Of a stretch of 64,000 bases of DNA, positions 9,749 to 18,627 are shown piece by piece. The DNA lies in NCBI GenBank assembly GCA_902801155.1, contig CADCHG010000001.1, positions 186,001-250,000 of the forward strand, written 5' to 3'. The DNA is from an uncultured Prevotellaceae bacterium. Its GTDB lineage: Bacteria > Bacteroidota > Bacteroidia > Bacteroidales > Bacteroidaceae. The number at the start of each line of letters is the position of its first letter. Within the stretch, counting starts at the first letter, position 1. A program made the translations under genes and the position numbers. Below the pieces are notes generated by a model. It had not been told where the DNA came from. It saw only the letters and a list, made by a program, of their open reading frames with translations, and searched no databases.

Positions 9749-9780
9749 TTTGGTAATTTGCCATAGAATCATTACTTTTG
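9749..9780 (+). promoter_or_regulatory. Promoter of the carbonic anhydrase gene
   Basis: TTTG (9749-9752), a 20-bp spacer and TACTTTTG (9773-9780). Transcription would begin near 9787, so any start codon at 9778 is excluded and the 5' leader is very short. Confidence 0.75.
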
Positions 9781-9804
9781 CAAAAGATATTAATTATGAG
9801 GCTT

Positions 9805-10347
9805 ATGATAGACCAAATTATTGACTATAACAAGACTTTCGTAGAGAAAAAGGGCTACGAGAAGTATATCACCGATAAGTACCCCGACAAGAAACTTGCA
9901 GTCTTGTCATGCATGGATACCAGATTGACAGAATTACTACCTGCTGCCTTGGGACTGAAAAACGGTGATGCAAAGATCATAAAGAATGCCGGCGGTCTGG
10001 TAATTTCAGCCTTCGACTCTGCAATGCGAAGTCTGATAGTTGCCATCTATGAACTTGGCGTTAAGGAAATCATGGTGGTGGCACACTCACATTGCGGCGC
10101 TTGTCACATGAGCTACGACCACTTTCACCATGAGATGATTGCCCGTGGAGTAACAGATGAAACCCTTGACACCATCCAGAAATGCGGCATCGACCTGCAT
10201 CATTGGCTGGAGGGTTTCAAGGATACGCACGAATCAGTTCGCAAGACAGTAGAGACTATCAAGACGCATCCCCTTGTGCCAAAGGATATCGTGGTTCGTG
10301 GGTTTATCATTGACTCTGAAACAGGCGAATTGGAAGAAGTAATATAG
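9805..10347 (+). CDS. Beta-class carbonic anhydrase
   Basis: A 180-residue cytosolic enzyme interconverting CO2 and bicarbonate. The zinc site is visible: Cys36, with the Asp38-Arg40 dyad, in SCMDTRL, and His94 and Cys97 in AHSHCGAC. The length fits the short beta-carbonic anhydrase subgroup common in Bacteroidales. The start at 9805 (MIDQIIDYNK) is chosen because homologues I recall begin the same way; an in-frame ATG at 9796 is the alternative. A small membrane-protein gene follows after 7 bp, so the two probably share a transcript. Confidence 0.88.
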   Translation: MIDQIIDYNKTFVEKKGYEKYITDKYPDKKLAVLSCMDTRLTELLPAALGLKNGDAKIIKNAGGLVISAFDSAMRSLIVAIYELGVKEIMVVAHSHCGACHMSYDHFHHEMIARGVTDETLDTIQKCGIDLHHWLEGFKDTHESVRKTVETIKTHPLVPKDIVVRGFIIDSETGELEEVI

Positions 10348-10354
10348 AGGTTAT

Positions 10355-10780
10355 ATGTTTTACATTCTCGACTTTATATATTACAAGGCGGCAAAGCTAT
10401 ATGCCAAGTTCAAACTTGGACCGATTGGTCCAAAGATATTCTATACGGGAGCACATCCTGACACCATTGTGAGTCTAATCGTTTCCGGTGTCACACTATT
10501 CATTCCGCTAAACATATATAAATACATTTTCATGTATATACTTGATGCACAAGCATTCGTGATTGGTATGCTTGTAGTATTTGCCCTGTATTATTTTCTG
10601 ATTTTGATTCCATTTCAACTCAGATACGAACGCATACCGATAGATTCGCTTAAACGAAAATACGAAGGCTGCTGGCTGGATAGCCATATGTCTAATTTCA
10701 TGATTATCCCGATTGCTATAGTATTGACTGTTGGAGGTATCTTCTTCGCGTTTTTTACATTCATTGCCACATTCCTATGA
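10355..10780 (+). CDS. Small membrane protein of unknown function
   Basis: 141 residues with at least three hydrophobic helices: about residues 38-58 (VSLIVSGVTLFIPL), 60-88 (two-part, VIGMLVVFALYYFLI) and 117-139 (MIIPIAIVLTVGGIFF). A basic loop (YERIPIDSLKRKYEG) separates the last two. It is not recognised as a known transporter. Its tight spacing (7 bp) to the carbonic anhydrase gene suggests a linked role, perhaps in CO2/bicarbonate or pH handling, but that is inference from position only. Confidence 0.7.
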   Translation: MFYILDFIYYKAAKLYAKFKLGPIGPKIFYTGAHPDTIVSLIVSGVTLFIPLNIYKYIFMYILDAQAFVIGMLVVFALYYFLILIPFQLRYERIPIDSLKRKYEGCWLDSHMSNFMIIPIAIVLTVGGIFFAFFTFIATFL

Positions 10781-10819
10781 AAAGGCAAAAGGTCAAAATC
10801 TTTGGCTTATCCACATAAC

Positions 10820-10855
10820 AAAAATCCCTATAACCGCTTGGCTATAGGGATTTTT
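10820..10855. terminator. Bidirectional terminator between convergent genes
   Basis: A perfect 13-bp stem (10820-10832 with 10843-10855) has A and T runs at its ends, so it can serve both the membrane-protein operon and asnS. Confidence 0.9.
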
Positions 10856-10874
10856 ACATTATATTAGAGGTTGA

Positions 10875-12296
10875 TTAGAACTCTGCGTTATTCGGAGTAC
10901 GTGGGAAAGGTATCACGTCGCGAATGTTCTGCATACCTGTTACGAAGAGGATGAGACGCTCGAAACCGAGACCGAAGCCTGCGTGTGGACAGCTACCGAA
11001 ACGGCGGGTGTCAAGATACCACTCCATATCCTTCATTGGAATGTTACGTTCCTTGATTTCGTTCAGAAGCTTGTCGTAGCTTTCCTCACGGACAGAACCA
11101 CCGATAATCTCACCAATCTGTGGGAAGAGAACGTCAGTACCCTGTACGGTTGGAGCCATTTCCTTACCATCAAGCACAGGATTCTTCTCGTCTATCTTCA
11201 TATAGAATGCCTTGATAGCCTTTGGATAGTTGGTCATGATGACCGGCTTCTTGAAGTATTCCTCAACGAGGAAGCGCTCGTGCTCAGAAGCGAGGTCGTC
11301 GCCCCAGTTGCATGGGAACTCGAACTTCTTGCCCTTCTTCACAGCTTCCTGAAGAATCTCGATACCCTTGGTGTAAGGCAGACGAACGAACTCCTCCTTC
11401 AGCACGCCCTCAAGACGAGCGATAAGTCCCTTGTCAATCATCTGGTTAAGGAACTCGAGGTCGTCCTTACAGTTGTCGAGAGCCCACTTTACGCAGAACT
11501 TGATGAAGTCTTCCTCAAGATCCATCAGTTCGTCCATATCGATGAAGCAAACCTCTGGCTCGATCATCCAGAACTCTGCGAGGTGACGTGGAGTATTTGA
11601 ATTCTCAGCACGGAAAGTAGGACCGAAGGTGTAGATAGCTCCGAGAGCTGTTGCACCAAGCTCACCCTCAAGCTGTCCTGATACGGTGAGTGATGTCTGC
11701 TTGCCGAAGAAATCGTCAGAGTAGTCAATCTTACCGTCCTCACCCTTCTTGAGGTCGTAGAGGTTCTTGGTTGTTACCTGGAACATCTGACCTGCGCCCT
11801 CACAGTCAGAAGCTGTGATGAGAGGTGTGTGGAAGTAGAAATAACCGTGCTGGTGGAAGTATGTGTGGATGGCAATCGCCATATTGTGACGGATGCGCAT
11901 CACAGCACCGAATGTGTTTGTACGCAGACGCATGTGCGCGTACTTTCTCATATACTCGAAGCTCTGGCCTTTCTTCTGCATTGGGTAGTCGTTACCGCAG
12001 AGGCCATAGATTTCGATTGCAGTTGCGAGGATTTCAGAGGTCTGTCCCTTACCCTGGCTCTCTACGAGAGTACCCTCAACGTGGATACAAGCGCCTGTGG
12101 TAATCTGCCTAAGAATCTCATCGTCAAATTTATCCGTGTCTGCTACAATCTGAATATTCTTTATGGTAGAGCCGTCGTTAAGAGCGATGAAATCAACAGC
12201 CTTGCTTGAGCGGTGGCTGCGAACCCATCCCTTTACGTCGATAGCTTCACCGAAAGCAGTTGAACGAAGAGCGTCAACTATTTTTGTTCTTTTCAT
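10875..12296 (-). CDS. asnS: Asparaginyl-tRNA synthetase
   Basis: A 473-residue class IIb synthetase charging tRNA-Asn. It has an N-terminal OB-fold anticodon-binding domain ([17 protein letters not shown]), class II motif 2 ([21 protein letters not shown] region) and motif 3 ([12 protein letters not shown]). The [17 protein letters not shown] context favours Asn over Asp specificity. The start is the ATG at 12294-12296: the four extra in-frame codons upstream (TTG start, VRL) are the edge of a palindromic repeat rather than coding sequence. The repeat sits only 2 bp upstream of the ATG. Confidence 0.96.
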   Translation of the reverse strand: MKRTKIVDALRSTAFGEAIDVKGWVRSHRSSKAVDFIALNDGSTIKNIQIVADTDKFDDEILRQITTGACIHVEGTLVESQGKGQTSEILATAIEIYGLCGNDYPMQKKGQSFEYMRKYAHMRLRTNTFGAVMRIRHNMAIAIHTYFHQHGYFYFHTPLITASDCEGAGQMFQVTTKNLYDLKKGEDGKIDYSDDFFGKQTSLTVSGQLEGELGATALGAIYTFGPTFRAENSNTPRHLAEFWMIEPEVCFIDMDELMDLEEDFIKFCVKWALDNCKDDLEFLNQMIDKGLIARLEGVLKEEFVRLPYTKGIEILQEAVKKGKKFEFPCNWGDDLASEHERFLVEEYFKKPVIMTNYPKAIKAFYMKIDEKNPVLDGKEMAPTVQGTDVLFPQIGEIIGGSVREESYDKLLNEIKERNIPMKDMEWYLDTRRFGSCPHAGFGLGFERLILFVTGMQNIRDVIPFPRTPNNAEF

Positions 12297-12298
12297 AA

Positions 12299-12331
12299 GC
12301 CTAACCAAGCCTTCCCAAAGGGAAGGATGTT
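12299..12331. repeat. Palindromic repeat abutting the asnS start
   Basis: GCCTAACCAAGCC...GGAAGGATGTT is another copy of the 33-bp element. It ends 2 bp from the asnS ATG and would form a hairpin in the mRNA leader. A related second block (CTCTCTCAGGGAAGACTTGG) follows to about 12361, and another GC-rich hairpin (CTCCCCTAGGGGGAG) lies at 12403-12417. Confidence 0.8.
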
Positions 12332-12433
12332 CTATACATACCTCTCTCAGGGAAGACTTGGGTAATTATTGATTATTAAACGAATATACTATATAAAGTT
12401 CCTCCCCTAGGGGGAGGTTAGGAAGGAGCTCTC

Positions 12434-13906
12434 TTACTCGAAAGCGCCCATTCTGAGCATCTCCACTTCCTTCTCGGTGAGGAAACGCCAGTCGCCACGA
12501 CGGAGGTTCTTCTTGGTAAGACCAGCGAACTGTACGCGGTCGAGCTTGGTAACGTGATAGCCAAGGCTCTCGAAGATACGGCGCACGATACGGTTCTTAC
12601 CAGAGTGAATCTCAATGCCAACCTGTTTCTTGTCGGTTGGAGAAGCATACTCGATAGCATCAGCCTTGATATCGCCGTCATCGAGGGTGATACCATTGAG
12701 AATCTGACCCATGTCGTAAGCTGTTACAGGCTTGTCAAGATATACGTGATATACCTTCTTCTTCAGGAACTTAGGATGAGTGAGCTTAGAAGCGAGGTCA
12801 CCGTCGTTAGTGAGAAGCAGCACACCTGTTGTATTACGGTCAAGACGACCTACAGGATAGATACGCTCTGGACATGCGTCCTTAACGAGATCCATAACAA
12901 CCTTACGCTGCTGTGGGTCATCAGTAGTTGTCACATAGTCCTTTGGTTTGTTGAGGAGCACGTAAACCTTCTTCTCAAGAGTTACAGGCTGATCGTGGAA
13001 CATGATGGTATCTGTGCGGAGTACCTTTGTTCCGAGCTCTGTTACTACCTGTCCGTTTACGGTTACTACTCCTGCTTCGATGAAGTCATCAGCCTCACGA
13101 CGTGAGCAAACACCTGCGTTAGCAAGGAACTTGTTCAGACGAAGTGGCTGTGTTGGATCGATATTGTTCTCAGCGTATTCAATACGCTTCTTCATTGAGT
13201 ACTTAGCATTTGGATTGTAGCCAGGTGTGTGCTGACGCTGTGGACCACGCTGTGGGCCATAACCGCCACCACGCTGTGGACCGTAACCGCCGCCACGCTG
13301 TGGACCGTAACCGCCACCACGCTGTGGACCATAACCGCCACCACGCTGCTGACCGTAACCACCACCACGCTGCTGACCGTAACCGCCACCACGCTGCTGA
13401 CCGTAGCCACCACGCTGCTGATAACCGCCACGCTGCTGCTGATAACCACCACGAGGCTGCTGATAGCCGCCACGAGGCTGCTGATAGCCACCCATGTTCT
13501 CTTCTGGATTCTCTCCCTCGCCATTATATTGTGGGCGATACTGAGGACGCTGCTGATAGCCGCCCTGCTGATAACCGCCACGAGGCTGCTGCTGATAGCC
13601 ACCACGAGGCTGATAGCCACGAGACTGATAACCGCCTTCCTCACGCTGTGGACGATTGCTTGTCAGGTTAGCACCGAATCCCTCTGGACGGAATTCGCCA
13701 TCGTCTTCTGTTGGACGCTGTGGGCGATAGCCCGGACGAGAACCACGGTCTGAAGAGTAAGCTGCACGCTGACCGATACGAGCGCGCTGACGAGGACGTG
13801 CTGCATTGAAACTACCGTCCTGCTGAAAACCGCCCTCACGGGCAGAAGAGTCTTCTGATACTGAATTCTGCAGACTCTGGAGCTTGTCGTTTTCTGTTTC
13901 CATCAT
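12434..13906 (-). CDS. rluB: RluB/RsuA-type pseudouridine synthase with Gly/Arg/Gln-rich N-terminus
   Basis: 490 residues, about twice the normal family length. The C-terminal half is a standard enzyme that isomerises a uridine in 23S (or 16S) rRNA: an S4 RNA-binding domain ([18 protein letters not shown]), then the catalytic motif [17 protein letters not shown] with the active Asp, and an NRIVRRIFE motif near the end. The N-terminal half (about residues 60-225) is made of repeats such as [12 protein letters not shown] and GGGYGPQRG, rich in Gly, Tyr, Gln and Arg and resembling RGG-type disordered RNA-binding tails. It lies upstream of asnS on the same strand, with purB further upstream. Which uridine it modifies is not visible. 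Confidence 0.9.
   Translation of the reverse strand: MMETENDKLQSLQNSVSEDSSAREGGFQQDGSFNAARPRQRARIGQRAAYSSDRGSRPGYRPQRPTEDDGEFRPEGFGANLTSNRPQREEGGYQSRGYQPRGGYQQQPRGGYQQGGYQQRPQYRPQYNGEGENPEENMGGYQQPRGGYQQPRGGYQQQRGGYQQRGGYGQQRGGGYGQQRGGGYGQQRGGGYGPQRGGGYGPQRGGGYGPQRGGGYGPQRGPQRQHTPGYNPNAKYSMKKRIEYAENNIDPTQPLRLNKFLANAGVCSRREADDFIEAGVVTVNGQVVTELGTKVLRTDTIMFHDQPVTLEKKVYVLLNKPKDYVTTTDDPQQRKVVMDLVKDACPERIYPVGRLDRNTTGVLLLTNDGDLASKLTHPKFLKKKVYHVYLDKPVTAYDMGQILNGITLDDGDIKADAIEYASPTDKKQVGIEIHSGKNRIVRRIFESLGYHVTKLDRVQFAGLTKKNLRRGDWRFLTEKEVEMLRMGAFE
13230..13635 (-). repeat. Tandem coding repeats in rluB
   Basis: Imperfect 21-27-bp units encoding [18 protein letters not shown] and GGYQQPR variants. The copy number could change by slippage or recombination. 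Confidence 0.85.
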
Positions 13907-13985
13907 TTAGATCTGTTTATTACTTTAATTTTACTTATTTTATCTTTTATATAGCCTCAGCCTCACGGTCGTCGGCATATCATTT

Positions 13986-15353
13986 TTAAATACCAGTATA
14001 ATTGCTTGGAGTTATTGCCATAAGCTCTGCCTTGACAGCATCGCTGACATCAAGAGTCTTGATGAACTCGTGGATTGTCTCCTCATCCATGTGCTTGTTG
14101 GTACGTGTGAGAGCCTTGAGAGCCTCGTATGGATGTGGATAAGCCTCACGACGGAGGATTGTCTGTATAGCCTCAGCCACAACAGCCCAAGTATTGTCAA
14201 GGTCGCGCTGCAAAGCCTCCTGATTGAGGATGAGCTTGCGAAGTCCCTTCAATGTGCTCTGGATAGCGATGATGCCATGACCGAGAGGCACACCGATGTT
14301 ACGGAGTACTGTTGAGTCGGTAAGGTCACGCTGTAAACGGCTTACTGGCAGCTTCTGAGCAAGGAACTGGAGTATGGCGTTAGCAATACCGAGGTTACCC
14401 TCTGAGTTTTCGAAGTCGATTGGGTTGACCTTGTGAGGCATAGCGCTTGAGCCTACCTCACCAGCCTTGATCTTCTGCTTGAAGTATTCCATAGAGATAT
14501 ACATCCAGAAGTCACGGTCAAGGTCTATGATGATTGTATTGATACGACGGATGGCATCAAATACAGAACCAAGGTGGTCATAGTTAGATATCTGGGTAGT
14601 GAACTGCTCGCGCTCAAGTCCGAGCTTCTCGCTTACGAACTTATTGCCGAATGCCTTCCAGTCATACTGAGGATAAGCCACACGGTGAGCGTTGTAGTTG
14701 CCCGTAGCACCACCGAACTTAGCGGTGAACTTGCAAGCCTTGAGTGTCTCGAGCTGCTCCTGAAGACGATATACGAATACCATCACCTCCTTGCCGAGAC
14801 GTGTTGGAGATGCAGGCTGTCCATGTGTTTTCGCGAGCATTGGAACGTTTTTCCACTCTTCTGCATAGTCAGAGAGTTGCTTGATGAGTTCCTCTACCTG
14901 CGGGATGAAGACCTCTGCGAGAGCCTCCTTGACAGAAAGAGGTACGCTTGTATTGTTGATATCCTGTGAAGTAAGTCCGAAGTGGATGAACTCGCGGCTC
15001 TTCTCGAAGTAGCCTTCACCGAGACCGTTCTTTTCCATTTCGTCAAGTTTCTCCTTGATGAAATACTCTACTGCTTTCACATCATGGTTAGTTACCTTCT
15101 CGATGTCCTTTACACGCTGTGCGTCCTGTTCAGAGAAGTTTTCGTATATACCACGAAGCTGTGGGAAGAGCGTCTTGTCGAACTCAGCAAGCTGAGGCAA
15201 TGGGAGCTCACAAAGGGTAATGAAATACTCTATCTCTACACGAACACGATAACGGATAAGTGCGTACTCTGAGAAATATTCAGCAAGGCTTTCCGTCTTT
15301 CCTCTGTAGCGGCCATCAATAGGCGAGATGGCTGTCAAAATATCCAGATTCAT
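13986..15353 (-). CDS. purB: Adenylosuccinate lyase
   Basis: A 455-residue homotetrameric enzyme of the fumarase/aspartase superfamily. It acts twice in purine synthesis, on SAICAR and on adenylosuccinate, releasing fumarate. The family signature GSSAMPHKVNPIDFEN is present, along with the TSQDINNT and KTHGQPASPT motifs and the N-terminal SPIDGRY. The length is normal for the E. coli PurB type. A minus-strand TAACTTTG (15512-15519) could be its promoter, leaving a leader of about 160 nt. Confidence 0.96.
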   Translation of the reverse strand: MNLDILTAISPIDGRYRGKTESLAEYFSEYALIRYRVRVEIEYFITLCELPLPQLAEFDKTLFPQLRGIYENFSEQDAQRVKDIEKVTNHDVKAVEYFIKEKLDEMEKNGLGEGYFEKSREFIHFGLTSQDINNTSVPLSVKEALAEVFIPQVEELIKQLSDYAEEWKNVPMLAKTHGQPASPTRLGKEVMVFVYRLQEQLETLKACKFTAKFGGATGNYNAHRVAYPQYDWKAFGNKFVSEKLGLEREQFTTQISNYDHLGSVFDAIRRINTIIIDLDRDFWMYISMEYFKQKIKAGEVGSSAMPHKVNPIDFENSEGNLGIANAILQFLAQKLPVSRLQRDLTDSTVLRNIGVPLGHGIIAIQSTLKGLRKLILNQEALQRDLDNTWAVVAEAIQTILRREAYPHPYEALKALTRTNKHMDEETIHEFIKTLDVSDAVKAELMAITPSNYTGI

Positions 15354-15799
15354 TTTCTGTTTAATTGTTTTTATTACCTAAAATTACTATTTTCCTTTAA
15401 ATTGCTTAGACATACTTGGATTTAATCCCACGTTACAATCCTAATGCACATTATAGAAATTACCATATTCGACATCAAGTCGGTAGGCATTCATTATATA
15501 CAAATTTGGGGCAAAGTTACGAAAAATATTTGAAACCACCATATTTTCAGTCATAAAAAAAGGTTAAATCTTCACAAAAGGAGCACAAAGCCCTATTATT
15601 CAAGCATTTTCGGGCATAACAAGCGTGATTTTCCATAACATATTGTCTTATACTGAAATTGGTTTACACTTTTCTCAAACAAATAAAAGTATAAGACATA
15701 GTACCCAAGCAACTTATTGAACATCAAAACTTTCCCTAAAAAGATAGAATAAAATTGCATTTTCTTTGAGGGAATTTTCCGTATGTGGGAAAGTATTAG
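15354..15799. other. Divergent gap between purB and the serpin operon
   Basis: No gene seen. It contains a minus-strand -7-like element (CAAAGTTA on the plus strand, 15512-15519) and otherwise AT-rich DNA. Confidence 0.5.
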
Positions 15800-15807
15800 T
15801 AACTTTG
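15800..15807 (+). promoter_or_regulatory. Likely -7 element of the serpin operon
   Basis: TAACTTTG matches the Bacteroidales -7 consensus, but no TTTG lies at the proper distance upstream. This is compatible with an activated or alternative-sigma promoter. The leader to the first serpin ATG would be about 235 nt. Confidence 0.45.
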
Positions 15808-15985
15808 CACTTGTCACTCGGGAATTGTGTGATAGGTGTCAGATGTTTGGTAATGGTGGTTACACACTAAACTCTAAACTGTTCCTCCGTTATAATACCG
15901 TTGTAAATCCGTTCCCCGTAATCGAAAGAACGACGGATCAGGAAGGAAAGAAAAGACACCTGTCAACGAAAAAATTTCATCTCCG

Positions 15986-16012
15986 ATGCAAGGTTTCCCG
16001 ATTTCCTGCATT
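15986..16012 (+). promoter_or_regulatory. Conserved leader element before serpin 1
   Basis: ATGCAAGG, 13 bases, then TGCATT, placed 62 bp before the start codon. The same arrangement occurs at 17323-17349 before serpin 2. The ends (ATGCA/TGCAT) can pair as a small hairpin. Confidence 0.6.
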
Positions 16013-16047
16013 ATATAAACATAACGTCAAACAAAAACATCAATAAA

Positions 16048-17286
16048 ATGAAGAAGAACAAACTCTATACTATGGGAATGCTAGTGATGGCTACCCTATT
16101 CTCAACCACAAGCTGCACATCCAACGAGGAGGCACGCACCAACAGCAAACCAGTCATAGACCCTGTAGAACCTATAACGGATTATGTCCTGACCAACTAT
16201 GACAACTTTGTCAAGCCTCTATACAATGAGATTTCCGAAAAGAGCAGGAAAGACGAGAATTTCATGGTCTCACCACTCAGTATTGCCGAGGTTCTGACAA
16301 TGATTAGCAACGGGGCAAAAGGCGAGACGCTGAAGCAGACTCTTGCCGTAATGGGATTAGACACCAACGTGGAAAGACTCAACGAGGCATTCAGCACCAC
16401 TAACAAGTACTTGACAAAAGCCGATCCTGAGACCAGCCTTGCAATAGCCAATTCGCTATGGATTGACAAGACATTCAACATAAAGGACGAATATGTTTCG
16501 ACTAACAAGAAATGGCTGAATGCAGAAAGCCGCAATCAGGAACTTCCAACAGAGAAGACAATGAACGACATTAATTCATGGTGCGACGACAACACGAATG
16601 GATGTATCAAAAAACTATTACCCCAGCCGCTCGATCCAAGCACTAAGCTCGTGTTCATCAACGCCCTCTATTTCAAGGGTATATGGGAGAACAAATTCAA
16701 TAAGAGCAATACTAAGGAAGATAATTTTACGAGCATAGACGGCTCTGTGGCAAAGGTTAACATGATGCACCTGACAGATAGTTTCAACGTATGGATTGGC
16801 AAAAAGATGGACATGGTGGAACTGCCTTACGGAAATGGAACTTTCTGCATGGAGGTCTATCTGCCTCACACAGGAGAGAAACTTGAGAATTGCATGAAGT
16901 CGCTTACTCAGGACACATTCTTCGAGATACGCGACAAGAAGAGCAAGCAGAAAGTGAATCTCGGTATGCCAAGAATGGAACTGAAATACAACACTTCCAT
17001 CAAAGAGCCTCTCATGAACATGGGCATGACGGATGCATTCGGGAATGCTGACCTCAGCGGAATATCCAACGGAGCAATAAACATTTCTGATATCAAGCAC
17101 ATCACATACATCAAGGTTGATGAAGATGGCACAGAGGCAGCCGCCGTAACCGCAGCCATTGCTGTCGGTTGCGCCCTTCATACCGAACGACCTATTAACT
17201 TCATCGTGGATCGCCCGTTTGCATATATCATAAGAGAGAAATCCACTGGCATGATTCTCTTTATGGGTAGAGTGGTGAAAATGTAG
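16048..17286 (+). CDS. Serpin lipoprotein 1 (serine/cysteine protease inhibitor)
   Basis: 412 residues with a lipoprotein signal (MATLFSTTSC). The serpin core is complete: NFMVSPLSIAEVLTMISNGA, FINALYFKGIWENKF, a MGMTDAFGNADLSGIS-type motif and the C-terminal RPFAYIIREKSTGMILFMG. The reactive loop begins with the inhibitory hinge GTEAAAVTAA (Gly361 on), so it should inhibit by the suicide loop-insertion mechanism. Aligning the hinge to alpha-1-antitrypsin puts Cys375 at P1, with Gly at P2 and Ala at P1'. It is first in an operon with a second serpin, an ECF sigma factor and an anti-sigma protein. It probably protects the surface or periplasm from host or neighbour proteases. Confidence 0.93.
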   Translation: MKKNKLYTMGMLVMATLFSTTSCTSNEEARTNSKPVIDPVEPITDYVLTNYDNFVKPLYNEISEKSRKDENFMVSPLSIAEVLTMISNGAKGETLKQTLAVMGLDTNVERLNEAFSTTNKYLTKADPETSLAIANSLWIDKTFNIKDEYVSTNKKWLNAESRNQELPTEKTMNDINSWCDDNTNGCIKKLLPQPLDPSTKLVFINALYFKGIWENKFNKSNTKEDNFTSIDGSVAKVNMMHLTDSFNVWIGKKMDMVELPYGNGTFCMEVYLPHTGEKLENCMKSLTQDTFFEIRDKKSKQKVNLGMPRMELKYNTSIKEPLMNMGMTDAFGNADLSGISNGAINISDIKHITYIKVDEDGTEAAAVTAAIAVGCALHTERPINFIVDRPFAYIIREKSTGMILFMGRVVKM

Positions 17287-17322
17287 GGGACTCAAGAAAT
17301 TCTTGAAAAAAAGCACTTACCT

Positions 17323-17349
17323 ATGCAAGGTTTTCGAGCTTTCTGCATT
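17323..17349 (+). promoter_or_regulatory. Conserved leader element before serpin 2
   Basis: ATGCAAGG, 13 bases, then TGCATT, placed 61 bp before the serpin 2 ATG in the 97-bp gap. It matches the element at 15986-16012 in sequence and spacing, whereas the rest of the two leaders differs. Confidence 0.6.
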
Positions 17350-17383
17350 CTACAAATAAAAACCCTTTAAAACTACTAAAAAG

Positions 17384-18625
17384 ATGAAACGCTCAAAATT
17401 CTATGCAATGGCATTATTGATGTCTACAGCATTATTCTCTACCACAAGTTGTGATAGTTCTTCTGATGATTCAGAAACCCCACAACCAGTAATTTGTCCG
17501 ACTGACCAGACAACGACAACCATACTTAATGCCTCAAAAAACAAGGCTTTCTCCCTATTCGCAGAGGTAAACGCGATAACACGCGCTAACGAGAACTTCA
17601 CGATATCGCCTCTCAGCCTGTCGGAAATGCTTGCTATGGCATCAAACGGAGCTAACGGCGAGACTCGCAAGCAGATAAACTCAATCATAGGTGTCAACGA
17701 TAATATAAGCAAGGAAAGCTTAAACGAGGCATTCAACAGCCTCAACGAGTACCTTGCAAAGGTTGATAGCAAGACAACATTCACTACTGCTAATTCCGTA
17801 TGGATTGATGAAGGTTTCAAAGTTAAGCCAGAATTCCTCAGCGACAAGAAATTCATAGGTGAGACTTTCAACCAGAAGCTTTCAACCACAAAGACAAGGG
17901 ACGACATCAACAACTGGTGTGACGTAAAAACACATAGTTGCATAAAGAAAGTACTTTCAGAACCACTTCCTGAAACTTGCAGAATGCTACTTGCCAACGC
18001 CCTCTATTTCAAGGGAATGTGGAAGAACAAATTCGACAAGGCTGACACGAAGGAAAAAGAGTTTACCAACTCAGATGGTTCTAAGTCAAAGGTTCAGATG
18101 ATGTCCCAAGTAAGCGAGTTCCTTGCCTATGAAGGAATTGACATGGATTTTGCAGAATTCCCATACGGCAACGACAACTATTGCATGGACGTATTTCTTC
18201 CTCACGAGGACAAGAAACTTGACGAGTGCATGAAGAATTTCGACCAAAAGACCTTTGAAGAGTATCTCAACAAAGCAGGTAAGGGAGAGGTGTTGGTTGA
18301 AATGCCAAGAATGAAACTGGAGTATATGAACTCTCTCGTAAAGCCACTCAAGGCTATGGGCATGACGGATGCTTTCTCTGAAAAGGCTGACTTCTCAGGC
18401 CTTTCTGACGAAAAGGTAAGTATCTCAGACGTGATACAAGCCACCTTTGTGAACGTGGATGAAGAGGGCACAGAAGCGGCAGCCGTAACAGTAGCAACTC
18501 TGGATAATTGCGTTGTTATGCCTATGCGGACATCGTCTTTCATCATGAATCACCCGTTTGTATATATCATCCGCCAGAAGACATCAGGCACAATTCTCTT
18601 CATTGGCAAGGTGAGAAAGCTATAG
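17384..18625 (+). CDS. Serpin lipoprotein 2
   Basis: 413 residues, a paralogue of serpin 1, with lipoprotein signal ALFSTTSC followed by an acidic Ser/Asp linker. Core motifs are NFTISPLSLSEMLAMASNGA, LLANALYFKGMWKNKF and HPFVYIIRQKTSGTILFIG. The hinge GTEAAAVTVA starts at Gly362. The predicted P1 is Cys376 with Asn at P2 and Val at P1', so P1 Cys is kept while the flanking residues differ from serpin 1. The sigma factor start lies 2 bp after the stop, so translation is probably coupled. Confidence 0.93.
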   Translation: MKRSKFYAMALLMSTALFSTTSCDSSSDDSETPQPVICPTDQTTTTILNASKNKAFSLFAEVNAITRANENFTISPLSLSEMLAMASNGANGETRKQINSIIGVNDNISKESLNEAFNSLNEYLAKVDSKTTFTTANSVWIDEGFKVKPEFLSDKKFIGETFNQKLSTTKTRDDINNWCDVKTHSCIKKVLSEPLPETCRMLLANALYFKGMWKNKFDKADTKEKEFTNSDGSKSKVQMMSQVSEFLAYEGIDMDFAEFPYGNDNYCMDVFLPHEDKKLDECMKNFDQKTFEEYLNKAGKGEVLVEMPRMKLEYMNSLVKPLKAMGMTDAFSEKADFSGLSDEKVSISDVIQATFVNVDEEGTEAAAVTVATLDNCVVMPMRTSSFIMNHPFVYIIRQKTSGTILFIGKVRKL

Positions 18626-18627
18626 AA

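Noticed and set aside
10983..11600. A 205-codon plus-strand frame
   Set aside because: Antisense to asnS, which is complete; no signal, domain or promoter supports it.
13210..13753. Long plus-strand frames rich in His/Ala/Asp or Thr/Leu
   Set aside because: They are antisense readings of the Gly/Gln/Tyr repeats in rluB.
15783..16046. An 87-codon plus-strand frame before serpin 1
   Set aside because: It begins within the -7 region and runs through the leader element; composition is not protein-like.
18508..18627. Upstream extension of the ECF sigma factor by 40 codons
   Set aside because: It would overlap the end of serpin 2 in another frame and adds no sigma-factor sequence. The ATG at 18628 fits the family.
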